Source of the DNA: Pelargonium nanum | Lineage: Eukaryota > Streptophyta > Magnoliopsida > Geraniales > Geraniaceae | NCBI GenBank assembly: GCA_036897485.1 | Contig: JAYMTF010000086.1 | Location: 1 to 57,016 of the forward strand | DNA: 57,016 nt | Direction of reading: 5' to 3' | Shown: one piece after another, positions 1-11,362 of the stretch | How positions within the stretch are numbered: the stretch's first letter is position 1 | Layout: every line of letters begins with the position of its first letter | Position numbers and translations under genes: made by a program | The notes under the pieces: generated by a model | Databases searched by the model: none | What the model was told of the DNA's origin: nothing | Seen by the model: only the letters and a program-made list of their open reading frames with translations

Positions 1-5
1 CCTTG

Positions 6-126
6 TCCTCTATAGAGGAAGGGGAGTCTAAGCCAATTTATTTTGGCTTAGACTAAGCCATTAATGAGGTGGTGACACCTCATTAAAATTCATAAGCTAT
101 ATATATATATATAGCTTATGAATTTT
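6..126. repeat. Chain of four adjacent palindromes
   Basis: Four self-complementary segments follow one another. Positions 6-19 are a perfect 14-bp palindrome. At 25-36 and 43-54, perfect 12-bp arms (agtctaagccaa) surround a 6-base loop. At 61-71 and 76-86, perfect 11-bp arms (ttaatgaggtg) surround gtga. The segment 85-126 has perfect 16-bp arms (aaaattcataagctat) around an AT core. A diverged copy of the middle two motifs lies in quinolinate synthase intron 1, at about 2026-2104. This looks like the end of a foldback or MITE-type element cut off by the window edge. The element family is not identified. Confidence 0.6.
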
Positions 127-528
127 TATTTTTTAATGGAAATATGTTTTACATAAATTAATGATGCGGAAGAATGATTAGAAAATCTCTTATAATAAGT
201 GTTTGGATGTAAAAAACAGCTTAGATCAACTAACCATTTTTCTTTTATTTTTATTTTTATTTTATTTCTCAGTAGTTTAGTTCGACAAAGTTGTTTGTCA
301 TCGCAAAGTGATGACTCTATAGATCATGTGTTCAATCTAGGGAGATGACTTTCTATTAGACCCAATTCTCAATTGGACTTACACTTCCCCTTGGTCCCTT
401 CGTGGAGGAAGTGATCATGGGGACGATTATTAATCTCTATTGATCTTCAAAATAGTTCTCATACGCATCATTTGAATTGGGAATGACAATAAGAAAACAT
501 ATTTAACCAGAATAATCATCATTCGATC

Positions 529-786
529 TCATTCGAGTCGAGAAAAGCCACAAGAATGCACCTTTTAGTATCATAAGAGACACATTTTTCTCATTCGAAC
601 CGGGAGGTAGCACAATGAGACACTTTTAAGCCACACAACACCAGACTGTTCCCCATGCGACCTCAGACAAATTTTCATTTGTCTCGTTCAAGTCAGAAAT
701 AGCCACAAAAAGACACATTTGCTCATCCTAATTCTCATTTGACTTCATTCAAGTAAGAAAGAACCACAATAATACAATTTTACTCG
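529..786. repeat. Degenerate tandem repeat, about four copies
   Basis: A core resembling ctcattcaagtcagaaa, followed by agccacaa and a run like aagacactttt, recurs about four times with many substitutions and variable spacing. Copies begin near 529, 590, 683 and 743. The rest of 127-1000 is A+T-rich with no convincing coding exon and must hold the promoter of the downstream quinolinate synthase gene. A TATA-like run (catatatata) lies at about 1023-1032. Confidence 0.5.
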
Positions 787-1100
787 ATTTTGTAAGATTT
801 GAACTTGAAATCTCATAGAACAACTTTATGTTAGTTGATCAAGCAGGCTGTAGATGCCTTGACTGTTGGTACTGGACCCAAGTAGTTGTTTGGTTTGGTC
901 TCTCAAGTTTCGCGCGTAGTTTCGTTTGTTGGTGGCACTTTCTTTGATATCTCTCCATTTTCCACCTAGTATTGCATTCACAGGCTCCGCTTTCTCTGCT
1001 CTCCTCCTCCATCCATCCATCTCATATATATAATTGCCTCTCTGTTAACTCAAAAAAAATACAATACAGAATCACAGGCACAGTAGCAGAGTCTTCTTCA

Positions 1101-4100
1101 ATGGACTCTTCTGCAACTTCCACTATGAACTCTTCTTTATCTTCTTCTTCTTCTTTCTCCTATTTCTCCCTCTCCCCAAACCCCAAAACTAGCCCCTATG
1201 TTCGTTTCAAGCTCCTGCGCGTAACAACCAACAGACCCACTATCTCCAAATCGATTAAATGCATCCAATCTCCGAACCCAGATTCCAATTCCTCGTTCCC
1301 TTTGAAACCCACCTCCAAAAACCCTACCTTTTCTTCTTCCTTCTCCTGCTCCGCCGTCCCTTTTTCTCCACCACAGTCGCCGGAGCTCGTCCCCTGCAAG
1401 CTACAGCGGCTGGTTTCCGAATTCGCGTCCCTCTCGGAGCCGATCGACAGGGTGAAGCGGTTGCTGCACTACGCAACCTTGCTGCCGCCGCTCGACGCGG
1501 CGGCGCGTGTTGACGAGAACCGTGTTATGGGGTGCACGGCGCAGGTGTGGCTGGAGGCGAAGATGGACGAGGAGGGGAAAATGAAGTTTTCGGCAGACAG
1601 TGATTCGGAGATAACGAGGGGGTTTTGTTCGTGCTTGGTCTGGGTGCTCGACGGAGCTCAGCCGGAAGAGGTTTTGCAAATCAAGACTGAAGATTTGGCG
1701 GCTCTGAATGTGGGCTTGCCCGGCGGCGAGCGGTCCCGGGTCAATACTTGGCATAATGTGCTGATTAGTATGCAGAAGAGGACCAAGGCCTTATTGGCTG
1801 CGCGAGACGGGAAGTGCCGGTTCGAACCATTTCCGTCTCTGGTCATCACGGCTGAGGGGATCAGTGCTAAGGGAAGCTATGCTGAAGCTCAGGTTCTCAA
1901 TGTCTTCTATTCAATTTGGTTATGTTTTGAACTTTTTGAATCTTCTGCACATTCATCACTTTTAGTTGCATATACAAGTATTTAATATTGAGTGCCCGGA
2001 ATCTCAGTCATGATTTATCGGCATGAGACTCTAAGCCAAGACACAAGATAAATAGTTCTAGACGGGTACGGAAGTTAATTGATGAGGTTCGTCACCTCAT
2101 TGGTATGGATTAATTGGCTGAATAAATCATGGCTGATAATCTTTTTTCTCTTTAATATGGGTCATTTAAATGTGATAACTTTGTGTATGTACTCTTGGTT
2201 TTGTTGGGTGGCGAAAAGGAAAAGATATTCATTCATTAATTTCATTAATTCGAGTTTGTTAATGCTGTATGTTTCTTTAGTGGAGTTTTTGAATCTTCCT
2301 CAATTTGATAATTGTTGCACTGAATGAATATGCTTTTTTTGGCATGACTGATTTGCTGGAAGTAGGATGCTAAGTTATGTTATAGTTCAATTGTAGGCGA
2401 GATATTTGTTCCCCGATGAAAAGAAGGTGACGGAACTTGTTCATCTGCTCAAGGAGAAGAAAATTGGTGTCGTCGCACACTTTTACATGGACCCAGAAGT
2501 TCAAGGCATTTTAACTGCGGCAAAGAAGCAATGGCCGCACATCTATATATCAGATTCATTGGTTATGGCAGATATGGCGGTCAAGATGACAGAAGCTGGA
2601 TGCCAAAATATAACAGTTTTAGGTGTAGATTTTATGTCAGAGAATGTGCGTGCTATTCTTGATCAGGCTGGTTTTGGAGAGGTATTTCTTTCTTTCTTTT
2701 TTACTTTTTCACTCGTTCTTTGCATTTGCCACTGTCATTATAGATTCTAAGAGACAAGTGCACGCAAATGATGCGTGTTAAAACTTACCTAAGAAACAAT
2801 AGGTCAAATAATGATTATATAATTTAGAAAATTAAAAACTCATGGAAGCTTGATTGTGAATTTTGTAACTTTTTATTTCAACTATATTTTCTTAATTCTA
2901 GACCCAATCTGTTTATTTTCATTGCTGTCATTTAGGTTCTTTGAATCGGTTGATGCAACTCGTTTGTTCTTTCTCCGGTTATTGACATTCCGGCTAAGCA
3001 TCTTCTGGTTTTTTTTTTTTACTTGTTTTCAGGTGGGTGTGTACAGGATGTCAAATGAACGCATTGGTTGTTCTTTGGCAGATGCTGCTGCTAGTCCGGC
3101 TTATTCAAATTATCTTGAGGCAGCTTCTATTTCCCCTCCTTCTTTGCATGTGATCTATATTAATACTTCACTGGAGACAAAAGCTTTTTCTCATGAGCTT
3201 GTGCCAACTATTACCTGTACTTCCTCAAATGTTGTGCAAACCATTCTGCAGGTAGGTCGTAGTGTCGCTCCTTTGTATTCACCTTCAGCATTTCCAATGT
3301 TTTTATTAGTTTATTAAGGCATCATTTTTTTTATCGATTGCCAAACGCTTGTAAGTATGCAATTTTATGTGCTCTCTCTCTCTGTTTAATTTAAGCTGTT
3401 TTCTGTCCCAGGCTTTTGCTCAAGTTCCAGAATTGAATATTTGGTATGGGCCTGATTCCTACATGGGTGCAAATATTGTGGAGTTGTTCCACCAGATGAC
3501 AGTAATGAGTAATGAAGAAATTGCAGACATACACCCAGAACACAATAGAGACACTATTAGCTCATTGCTACCACGCCTGCACTATTATCAGGTACCTTTG
3601 TGTTCTCTTCTCTCTCTGTATGCACAATATTAACTTAGATAATATGCTCCATGCTTCGATGCACCAGGAGAGCCCTGGTAGTTGAATACTTGAATTAGTT
3701 TGGTTAGTGATTGTCTTTGTTATATGTGGAATGTTATATTTTGGGTAATAAGATGTTTCTCCTGGTACTTCTTACTATTTGGTATGAACACGTTCATATG
3801 GTAGTATGGTAGTTTTCTTTGTTTCCAGTTTCACTGATATTGTGCAAGATAGAGGACAAAATGTTGTAGATGCATAGAAGAAATTTACTGCTTAGTTTTC
3901 ATATCGATACTTTTATGAACCAATTTTCAGTTGATTTATCTCTAGCTACGAATCAACATTTACAAGTGACAACTTTCTTTCTTCTCTCTTGCATTTTTTG
4001 AGTATGGGCTTATTATTACTTTGCTCTGATGATTTGCTAACAATATGATGTTGTTGCATCAGGAAGGAACATGCATTGTACATCACCTCTTTGGACATGA

Positions 4101-5456
4101 AGTTGTAGAGATGATAAATGAAATGTATTGCGATGCATTCCTAACTGCTCATTTTGAGGTCCCTGGAGAAATGTTTTCACTGGCTATGGAAGCAAAGAGA
4201 AGAGGAATGGGGGTGGTAGGTTCCACCCAAAATATATTAGATTTCATAAAGCAGAGGGTTCAGGAGGCTATAGACAGAAATGTCAATGAACACCTTCAAT
4301 TTGTGCTTGGAACAGAAACCGGAATGGTTACCTCTATTGTTGCAGCAGTTCGCAATATGTTAAGTTCTGCTGAGTCCTCTGGAGGAGCCAAAATCAATGT
4401 AGAAATTGTGTTTCCAGTCTCATCAGACTCGATGACAAGTACATCTTCAAGTTCATCTGCCGTCCAAGAATCTGTAAACCTGGGTGATGTCATGTTGCCT
4501 GTTGTACCTGGCGTTGCTAGCGGCGAGGGTTGTTCCATTCATGGGGGCTGTGCATCCTGTCCGTACATGAAGGTAAACATGTTTTTATTTTAATTTCTGC
4601 TGCTGCTTACATTACAGTACCAATTAGTCTAGGCTCTCTGCTGTGAAGGTTATGAACCATATGCCCTACAGCTAACTGTCGTGTTTCTCCTTGGTCCTCA
4701 CTTATCATACACCAAAAGACCAGTATACTTGTGTGCCCCGTCTTGCTTCATAAAATGCATGCCTCCCCATCATGTAGCTGATACGGGCCTTAAACACACG
4801 CTCTTCACATATTCCACATTATGAAGCTTCTCTCATACTACGGCATCATAATGAACATCTCAAAGTACATGCTCGAGTGTTAAAAGTCACAATACTATTT
4901 GCAGATGGCTATGTCCCAAACTATGTTCTGCCCTGTTCTACAACATGCACATAGAATAGTTACAACATATCAGAAAAACATGCTTGTAAAGGGATTTACT
5001 TTTGAATATTATTGAAAGTGTAGTTTGTAAGCTTGGAGTTCTATATCTGTTCTCTTCAATATTTGCTTGGAGTCCAGATTCTTATGCTGTTTTTTTATCG
5101 GCTCTTATGCTGTTTGTAACTGTGATCTGCTAGATGAATTCTCTTAGTTCTCTTCTGAAAGTATGCCAGCACCTGCCCGATGAGAAAAACACACTTTTAG
5201 CATATGAAACCGAGAGGTACCACTCGCAAACCCCCAATGGAAAATCAATTGCGGATGTCGGGTGTGAGCCAATCTTGCACATGAGACACTTCCAGGTTTG
5301 TTTCCTAAAAAACTAATTCCAACATCATTGGATTGCCATTTTTTGGCATTTAGATTTACAATGTTACTTTGGTTGCAGGCTACCAAAAAACTACCAGAGA
5401 AGCTTGTCGACCATATCCTTTATCCACGAGGAGATGATGCAATACCTACACGATGA
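1101..5456 (+). CDS. QS: Quinolinate synthase, plastid (SufE-NadA fusion)
   Basis: This enzyme condenses iminoaspartate with dihydroxyacetone phosphate to quinolinate, the second step of de novo NAD synthesis in plastids. Seven exons are supported: 1101-1892, 2397-2681, 3033-3251, 3412-3591, 4063-4572, 5134-5295 and 5379-5456. They total 742 codons in frame with GT-AG junctions, close to the plant family length. Residues 1-90 are Ser-rich and look like a transit peptide. Residues 95-240 form a SufE domain with the expected Cys145 in MGCTAQVW. The NadA domain follows, with VVAHFYMDPEVQG, TITCTSSN, EGTCIVHHLFGHEVV and GGCASCPYMK; its cysteines should hold the [4Fe-4S] cluster. An in-frame ATG at 972 would add 43 residues, but 1101 gives the normal transit peptide. 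Confidence 0.96.
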
Positions 5457-6159
5457 GGTCAAGTCACAGATGCCAAACTCTGTTCAATAGAAATTCTTGC
5501 TGCCAGAGTATTGTTGTAGCATCTTCTTCTTTTTTAATTTACTCAGTCCCGTGATCATCCACAAATTCATACACACAGTTACTCGATATGATACGAGTTT
5601 CTGTTAGTTTCAGAGTCAAATTTATAGAAACAGGAATGAAATTGCAATGTGATGTGATTTTTTGTTGGAACATTGATATAATTACTGTCAAATTAGGCAA
5701 TGATCTTATTTGTTGATGGGATGAGCTAAGTGCTCTTAACCCATATATCTATTCATTCTCTCACATACACAAACTGCAAGAAAAATGTAAGTTCTTGTAA
5801 ATAAATTACTAAAATAGGAGTGTAAAGTTATGATTTTTTTATATGTAATTAAAAAGCATTTGAGACAAACTGTTTATATATATATATATATGGGTTTAGA
5901 TCACATGTTTTATCTTTTCTATTTTTTCTTTCAAAAAAAAAATCTTTTCTATTTTTAAATCTTGGACCGAACCGAATATCAGACCGGTTGGAATTAGGAT
6001 CCATGAACACCCCAATATGAATTGTCGTAAGATCATCGTAAAAAATCCTATTCCTACAGCAAAAAGGAAAAACGTGTGATTACATATAAAAGCCTCGGTC
6101 TCCGCAACAACAGTTTGTATTAAAACGCAAAGAAACAAACTTGAACTGCTACTTCTAAA

Positions 6160-6311
6160 TTGATTCATATACATAACCTACCTTTGTCATTATACGTACG
6201 CCATTGCCATATCACCAACCCATCGCTTTTCTCCAACTTCTGTTCTACCAAATTAATACATATATTTCAAGCATCTCTGTTTCTGGGTCTCGCGAAGAAC
6301 AACAAGCACAG
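6160..6311 (+). other. Probable 5'UTR exon of the ADPRM-like gene
   Basis: The sequence up to 6311 ends in cacag followed by gtacat, a good donor. The matching acceptor (tgttttatag) ends at 7550, 24 bases before the ATG of the next gene. The 1.24-kb stretch 6312-7550 is T-rich and free of long reading frames, as expected of a leader intron. The transcription start is not determined and 6160 is approximate. The segment 5457-6159 is the 3' flank of quinolinate synthase plus promoter; nothing else was recognised there except a TA run at 5875-5891. Confidence 0.45.
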
Positions 6312-7574
6312 GTACATCTCTATTTTCTGCTGTAATTTTGTCTTATTTTCCTTTTATTTTTTAGATGTTCTTGTTGTTGCATTCTATGGACTTGCATTGC
6401 CCATTTGTTGAGTTTATTATTATTTTCGGGCTAAGGATTGCAAATAATCTTATCTACATTGTGCTTTTATTTATTTTGATTGCCTTTCATGTCGGTTCTA
6501 TGGAACTCTGTTTTCTCATGTAGCAAGGCTTACATTAATTAGAGCTCAATAAGTGAAAATTTGAACTTTTGACATGAAACCCAAAGATACTGTTGATAGC
6601 TTATATTATTGCTCCTTTCCAGCTTTTTCTAGTTCTTTTTGGAACCAAAACCTTGATTGTTAATTATCATCAAGCCACAACATGATATTAATGGAAGAAT
6701 TGTTTGGTAAAAAGAGGAATACTTTACATGTTAAAGTATTGGACTTTTGAAGATAGTTCGCAGCAAACATATTGGTAATTAGGTAATGATATACGGTATA
6801 TATTATGAGATGCTCAATGGGGATTAGGGAAGTTGCCAGTAAAATGCTCTAGGTTTCTTTCTTGTTATGATCGTTTTATTTTTGAATGCATTAGATTCTA
6901 ACCGGTGATTGCTTGTCTGTGGTTGTAAGTTTAATTCATTATGCAGCAAAGGTCAGTCACTATAGTGCTTCCATCTTACACTACATACTTTATGCTTTTT
7001 TAATATACAAGCAATATATTTTAATTGCTTGTATTGATTTGTTCGTCTTTTGATCCTCTATGTCCTTCTTGATTGGGTATCGTCATTGACATAAAGCCTT
7101 TTTCAGTTGCAACCTATTCTGTATTCAATTAATGTGAGAATCTGCAGAAGTTTATCATTCTGAGGCCCATCACTAATACATATATAGTTATAGGTTCCCA
7201 ATTTCTTGAAATAATATACTATTTTCTATATTGCACGTTTGACAATGATTAACATTATGATATCGTGTTAATTAGCATTTTTCCTGAACCAATTTGAGTA
7301 CTGCAATTTTAGAATATGCTGAAAGTATACGATTGATTTAAGAAAAATTGTGAGAATTTCCTTGTGAATGTTCCTTTTTGTGCTGCTTCTGTTAATATGA
7401 TTGTAATTTTTCCCAATAAATCAACCAAGTGTACATTAGAGATGGATTGAGATGCTGATAGTAGACACTTTTCATTTATGGAGAGAACTGCTTTTGTTGT
7501 AGATCACTTGGAAAGATTCTTTATAACAATTATTTTATGTTGTTTTATAGGATTCAAGTACAAGCTACCACCAT

Positions 7575-8570
7575 ATGGGCTCAGCGGATGGATTAAGTGT
7601 TGCGCAAGAGAAGAAACCTCTTTTCTCTTTTGGGGTTATCTCTGATGTCCAGTATGCTGATATTCCTGATGGTCACTCATTCCATGGTGTTCCTCGTTAT
7701 TATCGACATAGCATTTTTGTCCTGCAAAGGGCTGTCCAAAGTTGGAACAAGCACCAGAATCTTAAGTTTGTGGTCAATTTCGGGGACATTGTTGATGGGT
7801 ATTGCCCCAAGGACCAATCTCTGAATGCTGTCAAGAAAGTTGCAAATGAATTTGAGAACTTCAATGGTCCGGTCTATCACATGATTGGCAATCACTGCCA
7901 GTACAATCTTCCTCGTAACAAGTTGCTCCCACTATTAAAGATCCCTAGCGTTGATGATTGCGCCTACTATGACTTCTCGCCAATTCCAGAATACAGATTT
8001 GTGGTTCTTGATGGCTATGATATCAGTGCAATAGGTTGGCCTCAAGATCATCCAAAAGCAATGGAAGCATTGAGATTTCTTCAGGAGAAGAATCCAAATC
8101 AAGACAAAAACAGTCCACAAGGACTAGAGGGATTAGAAAGAAGGTTCGTTATGTTCAATGGAGCAATCGGGAAAGATCAGATTGTGTGGCTAGATGGCGT
8201 ACTAAAGGATGCAACAATGCTAAAACAGAAAGTAATAGTCTGTTGCCATTTACCTTTAGATCTAAAAGCATCATCAGAAGAAGCGCTTCTGTGGAATTAC
8301 AATGAAGTAATGGATGTGATACATAAGTACAATTGCGTTAAGGTTTGCATAGCCGGACATGATCACAAAGGCGGGCATGCAGTTGATTCTCATGGAATAC
8401 ACCACAGAGTTCTTGAAGCAGCCTTGGAGTGTCCTCCAGGTACAAACTCATTTGGACTCGTAGAAGTATACAGCGATAAGTTATCCCTTATAGGTACTGA
8501 CAGAATGCGCAGCACTGATATGCATTTCAATCCTTTATCAGACGTCGCTGAGCGTCATCAGTGCCAATAA
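7575..8570 (+). CDS. ADPRM: Mn-dependent ADP-ribose/CDP-alcohol diphosphatase
   Basis: This calcineurin-like metallophosphatase family hydrolyses ADP-ribose, CDP-choline, CDP-glycerol and related dinucleotides, probably in the cytosol. It is one uninterrupted coding exon of 331 residues, the family length. Metal-binding motifs appear in order: ISDVQYAD (about 22-29), NFGDIVDG (68-75), GNH (105-107), CCHLPL, and AGHDHKGGH near the C-terminus. There is no signal peptide or membrane segment. The ATG at 7575 follows the inferred 5'UTR intron acceptor at 7550. The exact natural substrate cannot be read from sequence. Confidence 0.93.
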   Translation: MGSADGLSVAQEKKPLFSFGVISDVQYADIPDGHSFHGVPRYYRHSIFVLQRAVQSWNKHQNLKFVVNFGDIVDGYCPKDQSLNAVKKVANEFENFNGPVYHMIGNHCQYNLPRNKLLPLLKIPSVDDCAYYDFSPIPEYRFVVLDGYDISAIGWPQDHPKAMEALRFLQEKNPNQDKNSPQGLEGLERRFVMFNGAIGKDQIVWLDGVLKDATMLKQKVIVCCHLPLDLKASSEEALLWNYNEVMDVIHKYNCVKVCIAGHDHKGGHAVDSHGIHHRVLEAALECPPGTNSFGLVEVYSDKLSLIGTDRMRSTDMHFNPLSDVAERHQCQ

Positions 8571-8766
8571 TCCAAATTATTTGGCAAAATGTGTAGTGTA
8601 CATTGTTTAGCGGTCGAAGGAAGGAATTTACTCGAGTAAGGATGAATTTGTTGGAGAGGAAGGCATCGGAGCATGTCATTTGCTGAATATGTTTATACTA
8701 CTTTCCTAGTTACTCTCCATTTGTGTTTATAGCTCTTTTCTATATTCTCTTACATGTGATGCTCTT

Positions 8767-8896
8767 TGCTTTTAGACTCACCAATGGTTTCTTATCATTA
8801 TACACTTGCCTAACATTTATGAATGTCAAGAATTGTTATTCACCAATGGGTTGCTTTTAGACTCACCAATGGTCTATTTTTCTTGAATGTCAAGAA
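8767..8896. repeat. Local duplication in the 3' flank of ADPRM
   Basis: Two copies of a segment beginning ttgcttttagactcaccaat and ending gaatgtcaagaa lie at 8767-8832 and 8851-8896. The second copy lost about 20 internal bases. The surrounding gap 8571-9685 separates two genes that converge and otherwise shows only A+T-rich 3' flank sequence. Confidence 0.6.
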
Positions 8897-9685
8897 GGGT
8901 TTCATGCAAACAATAACAATTGTCATTATTCAATAATGTTACTAAAAACTTTAGTTTATAGTTGAAGTGCTCATCTATACTTTTAATATTATATTCCAAC
9001 AGTATATGCAACTTGATTCTGCTTATCATCTCTTTCCTAAAATGTTGGATCTGTCACCATCTCTGAGACACTAATTGCTAATGAAGGATGTCATGCATCT
9101 CTATCAGTGAAGTCAACTATGGTTTATTGGCCATACAAGACTTTTGATCATTTCATATGTAGATTCATTGTAAACATGTCACACTTTACAAGTTGATGAT
9201 AGTGACAACAGAGAAAGAAGTGAAAGCCAATCCATGCCTTACAAGTTGTAAAATACATGTGAACCTAGTCTTTGATATGGGTTCTCATGTAAATTCTAAA
9301 ATGGAGGAGCATTGACTTCTGGGCAAAAAATATATTGTATTACTATAATACAAGAAAATTCAGATTAGGCTAGCTTGAGCTGAGCATGATCATCATCTAG
9401 ACATCTCCAACAAGCAACAAGAAACACAGCAATGTTGACCAAAACATGAAAAACATTATTAGCACTTTGTTTAACAACAAAAGACAGATAATACAATGAA
9501 ACAAACCCCAAATTACATCTCTGATCTCTCCCCCATATTTTGCAGTCACTTCCATTGCCAAAGGCCAAATTCAGAGCCAAGCTCAGTCAAATTCTGACCA
9601 TTCTAACAACACTTGTAGAAAACAAAACTAAACCCATATGCAAACTAGTAATTATAGTATAATTCTTGGAATTTAACCACACTAC

Positions 9686-10407
9686 TTACTGAGACCTCTT
9701 AGCCTTCCTCTTCTCCAGAGTGAAGAAGAAAGCCAAGGATAGAACAGAGAAGGCACTGAAGCAAACTGAGGCAATATCCATCGAGGTGTGGCGGCCGGAG
9801 ATGGACTGAATTTCAAATATATTGGTGGTCTTGTGAGCATCTGTGGTCTGGCCATAGGCCACCGCTTGACCCTCAGCGTTGTAAGCATAAGCGCGGACAA
9901 AGAAGGAAGCTGTAGGCACATCCCTCTCAATTGTTCCCACAAAGCTCTGGATAGAGCTGTTTGATGGGTTGTAGGGTTTGGCTACTATGGTGAATTGGCA
10001 AGTCTTGTCCTTGGCAACCTTGTCCACTGTCTTCCTCCATGCCCTGTCAACTTGGCTAATTGGTGCATAGCACAGCTTCACCTTGATAGTCTTGTAGTCT
10101 GAGTCTGTCCCAGTTGGGAAGCTCTGGTTCAACACCCATGTCACTGTGAGATCATGGTCACCAGCCTTCAAAACTGCATAAAATCAACCAATTAGCTTCA
10201 GTAAGTTGAAGAAAACAGAGCAAGAAACAGAGTAGAAAACAGAGTAAAAAACAGAGGATTGTTGTTATTACCTTCTCCTTGTTTAGGTGAGGCAGTGACC
10301 ACAAGAGAGTGCTGGAGAGTGGAGAAGAGAACCTCTGCATGGCAAGAAAGTGCTAAGCAAGAGACAAGGAGAAGAGAGGCCAAGAGAGCTTGTGCTGTGG
10401 AAGCCAT
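9686..10407 (-). CDS. NRT3: High-affinity nitrate transporter-activating protein (NRT3/NAR2)
   Basis: NRT3/NAR2 is a small membrane partner required for NRT2 transporters to take up nitrate at low concentration at the root plasma membrane. Two exons, 10407-10272 and 10173-9686, splice GGAGAAG to TTTTGAAGGC in phase 1 and give 207 residues. Residues 1-24 are a signal peptide ending near LSCHAEV. The body has VVTASPKQGEVLKAG, VTWVLNQ, KVKLCYAPISQVDRAWRK and FFVRAYAYNAEGQAVAYGQT. A C-terminal membrane helix (SVCFSAFSVLSLAFFFTL) ends in a basic tail. The 5' leader is rich in arginine-like CT repeats. A TATA box lies about 95 bases upstream. Confidence 0.94.
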
Positions 10408-10499
10408 TGATGATACTTTGCTTCTTGTTCTTGTTCTTGATCTTGATCTTGTTCTTGTAGTAGTACTGGTGATGATGGAAAAGGGATGGTACTTGGGTT

Positions 10500-10507
10500 C
10501 CTTTATA
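10500..10507 (-). promoter_or_regulatory. TATA box of NRT3/NAR2
   Basis: Read on the minus strand the sequence is TATAAAGG, about 93 bases upstream of the ATG at 10407. That spacing suits a leader of roughly 60 bases. The rest of 10508-12629 is the shared region between two divergent genes. It is A+T-rich and holds a short SINE-like remnant at 11299-11362. Confidence 0.6.
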
Positions 10508-11298
10508 TGCAAGAAAGAGAGAGAATAGAAAATAAACAAGAGGGTAGGTTTGTGATGTAAGCTAGAACAAGTCAATTGCCCTGAATTGTTGCTGGCAGCT
10601 TTTCAAGAACTTGGAGGAGCTCCAAGAAAATGAAGATGTGTTTGCAGAGTGTATGGCAAGTTGGCTATGGCTCTTTACCTTTTTGAAAGGGTAGGGGAGG
10701 GTGTTTTTTTTTCTTTTGGAAAGGAGTGTTTGGTCTTTAGTTTATTAGTTGACTCTGAATTGATTTATGATGAAATTTATGGAATAGTAACAATAATATC
10801 CATATAATTCTTCGTTTGTTTCTATGTTACATATTTAAAAGTCTCTGTCTTGTCCCCTACTGTCTCGGAAAGAGCAAGCTGACAAGAACTGTGGCATTGA
10901 GGAAAGAGTTGGATTTGATTAGAGGAAAAGCCAAATGTATCAAATTGAGAATATTAATATTCATTCACAACCGCACGTCGGCTTTGCTTTGGCTTAACGT
11001 CATTTTTATATGCTAAGTTGCTCAGATATACCAGTTGGCACCAATAGGATTAGAGTAGTAATTAAGGATAATCATCTTAAGACAGAAATTAAATTATGGT
11101 TAATTCTTGTGATTGTTGAATTGTAAATAGTAATGAGATCTGTTAAAACAAAGAAATCCAAGTTCCAAAGCCCATAAATTTCTATTGTTATCTGAAAAAA
11201 TGGCACAGAGCAGAGCACCAGTCATTAAACTCCTTGGTTGGCCTTCCTCAAAGGACCTGTATCAGTATTTGTATGGTATTGACCTGAAACACATGGTT

Positions 11299-11362
11299 TT
11301 CACTTGGTCTTTCAAGATTTCAGGTTCAAGTCTCGGTGTTTGTACGCTTGCTGATAAGAAAA
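11299..11362 (+). mobile_element. 5'-truncated SINE-like remnant (copy C)
   Basis: A 64-bp insert carries a tRNA-like box B (ggttcaagtctc) and ends in an A-rich tail (gataagaaaa). It is flanked by perfect 8-bp direct repeats acatggtt at 11291-11298 and 11363-11370, the signature of target-primed insertion. The box B and the following tgtttgtacgcttgc match the remnants at 13099 and, more loosely, 45989 and 21005. Confidence 0.55.

Noticed and set aside
293-345. tRNA-like or SINE sequence around gtgttcaatctag
   Set aside because: Box B similarity is weak and there is no A box, poly(A) tail or flanking repeat.
972-1100. In-frame upstream ATG extending quinolinate synthase by 43 residues
   Set aside because: The added residues lie over the TATA-like and leader sequence and do not resemble a transit peptide start; ATG 1101 gives the normal plant N-terminus.
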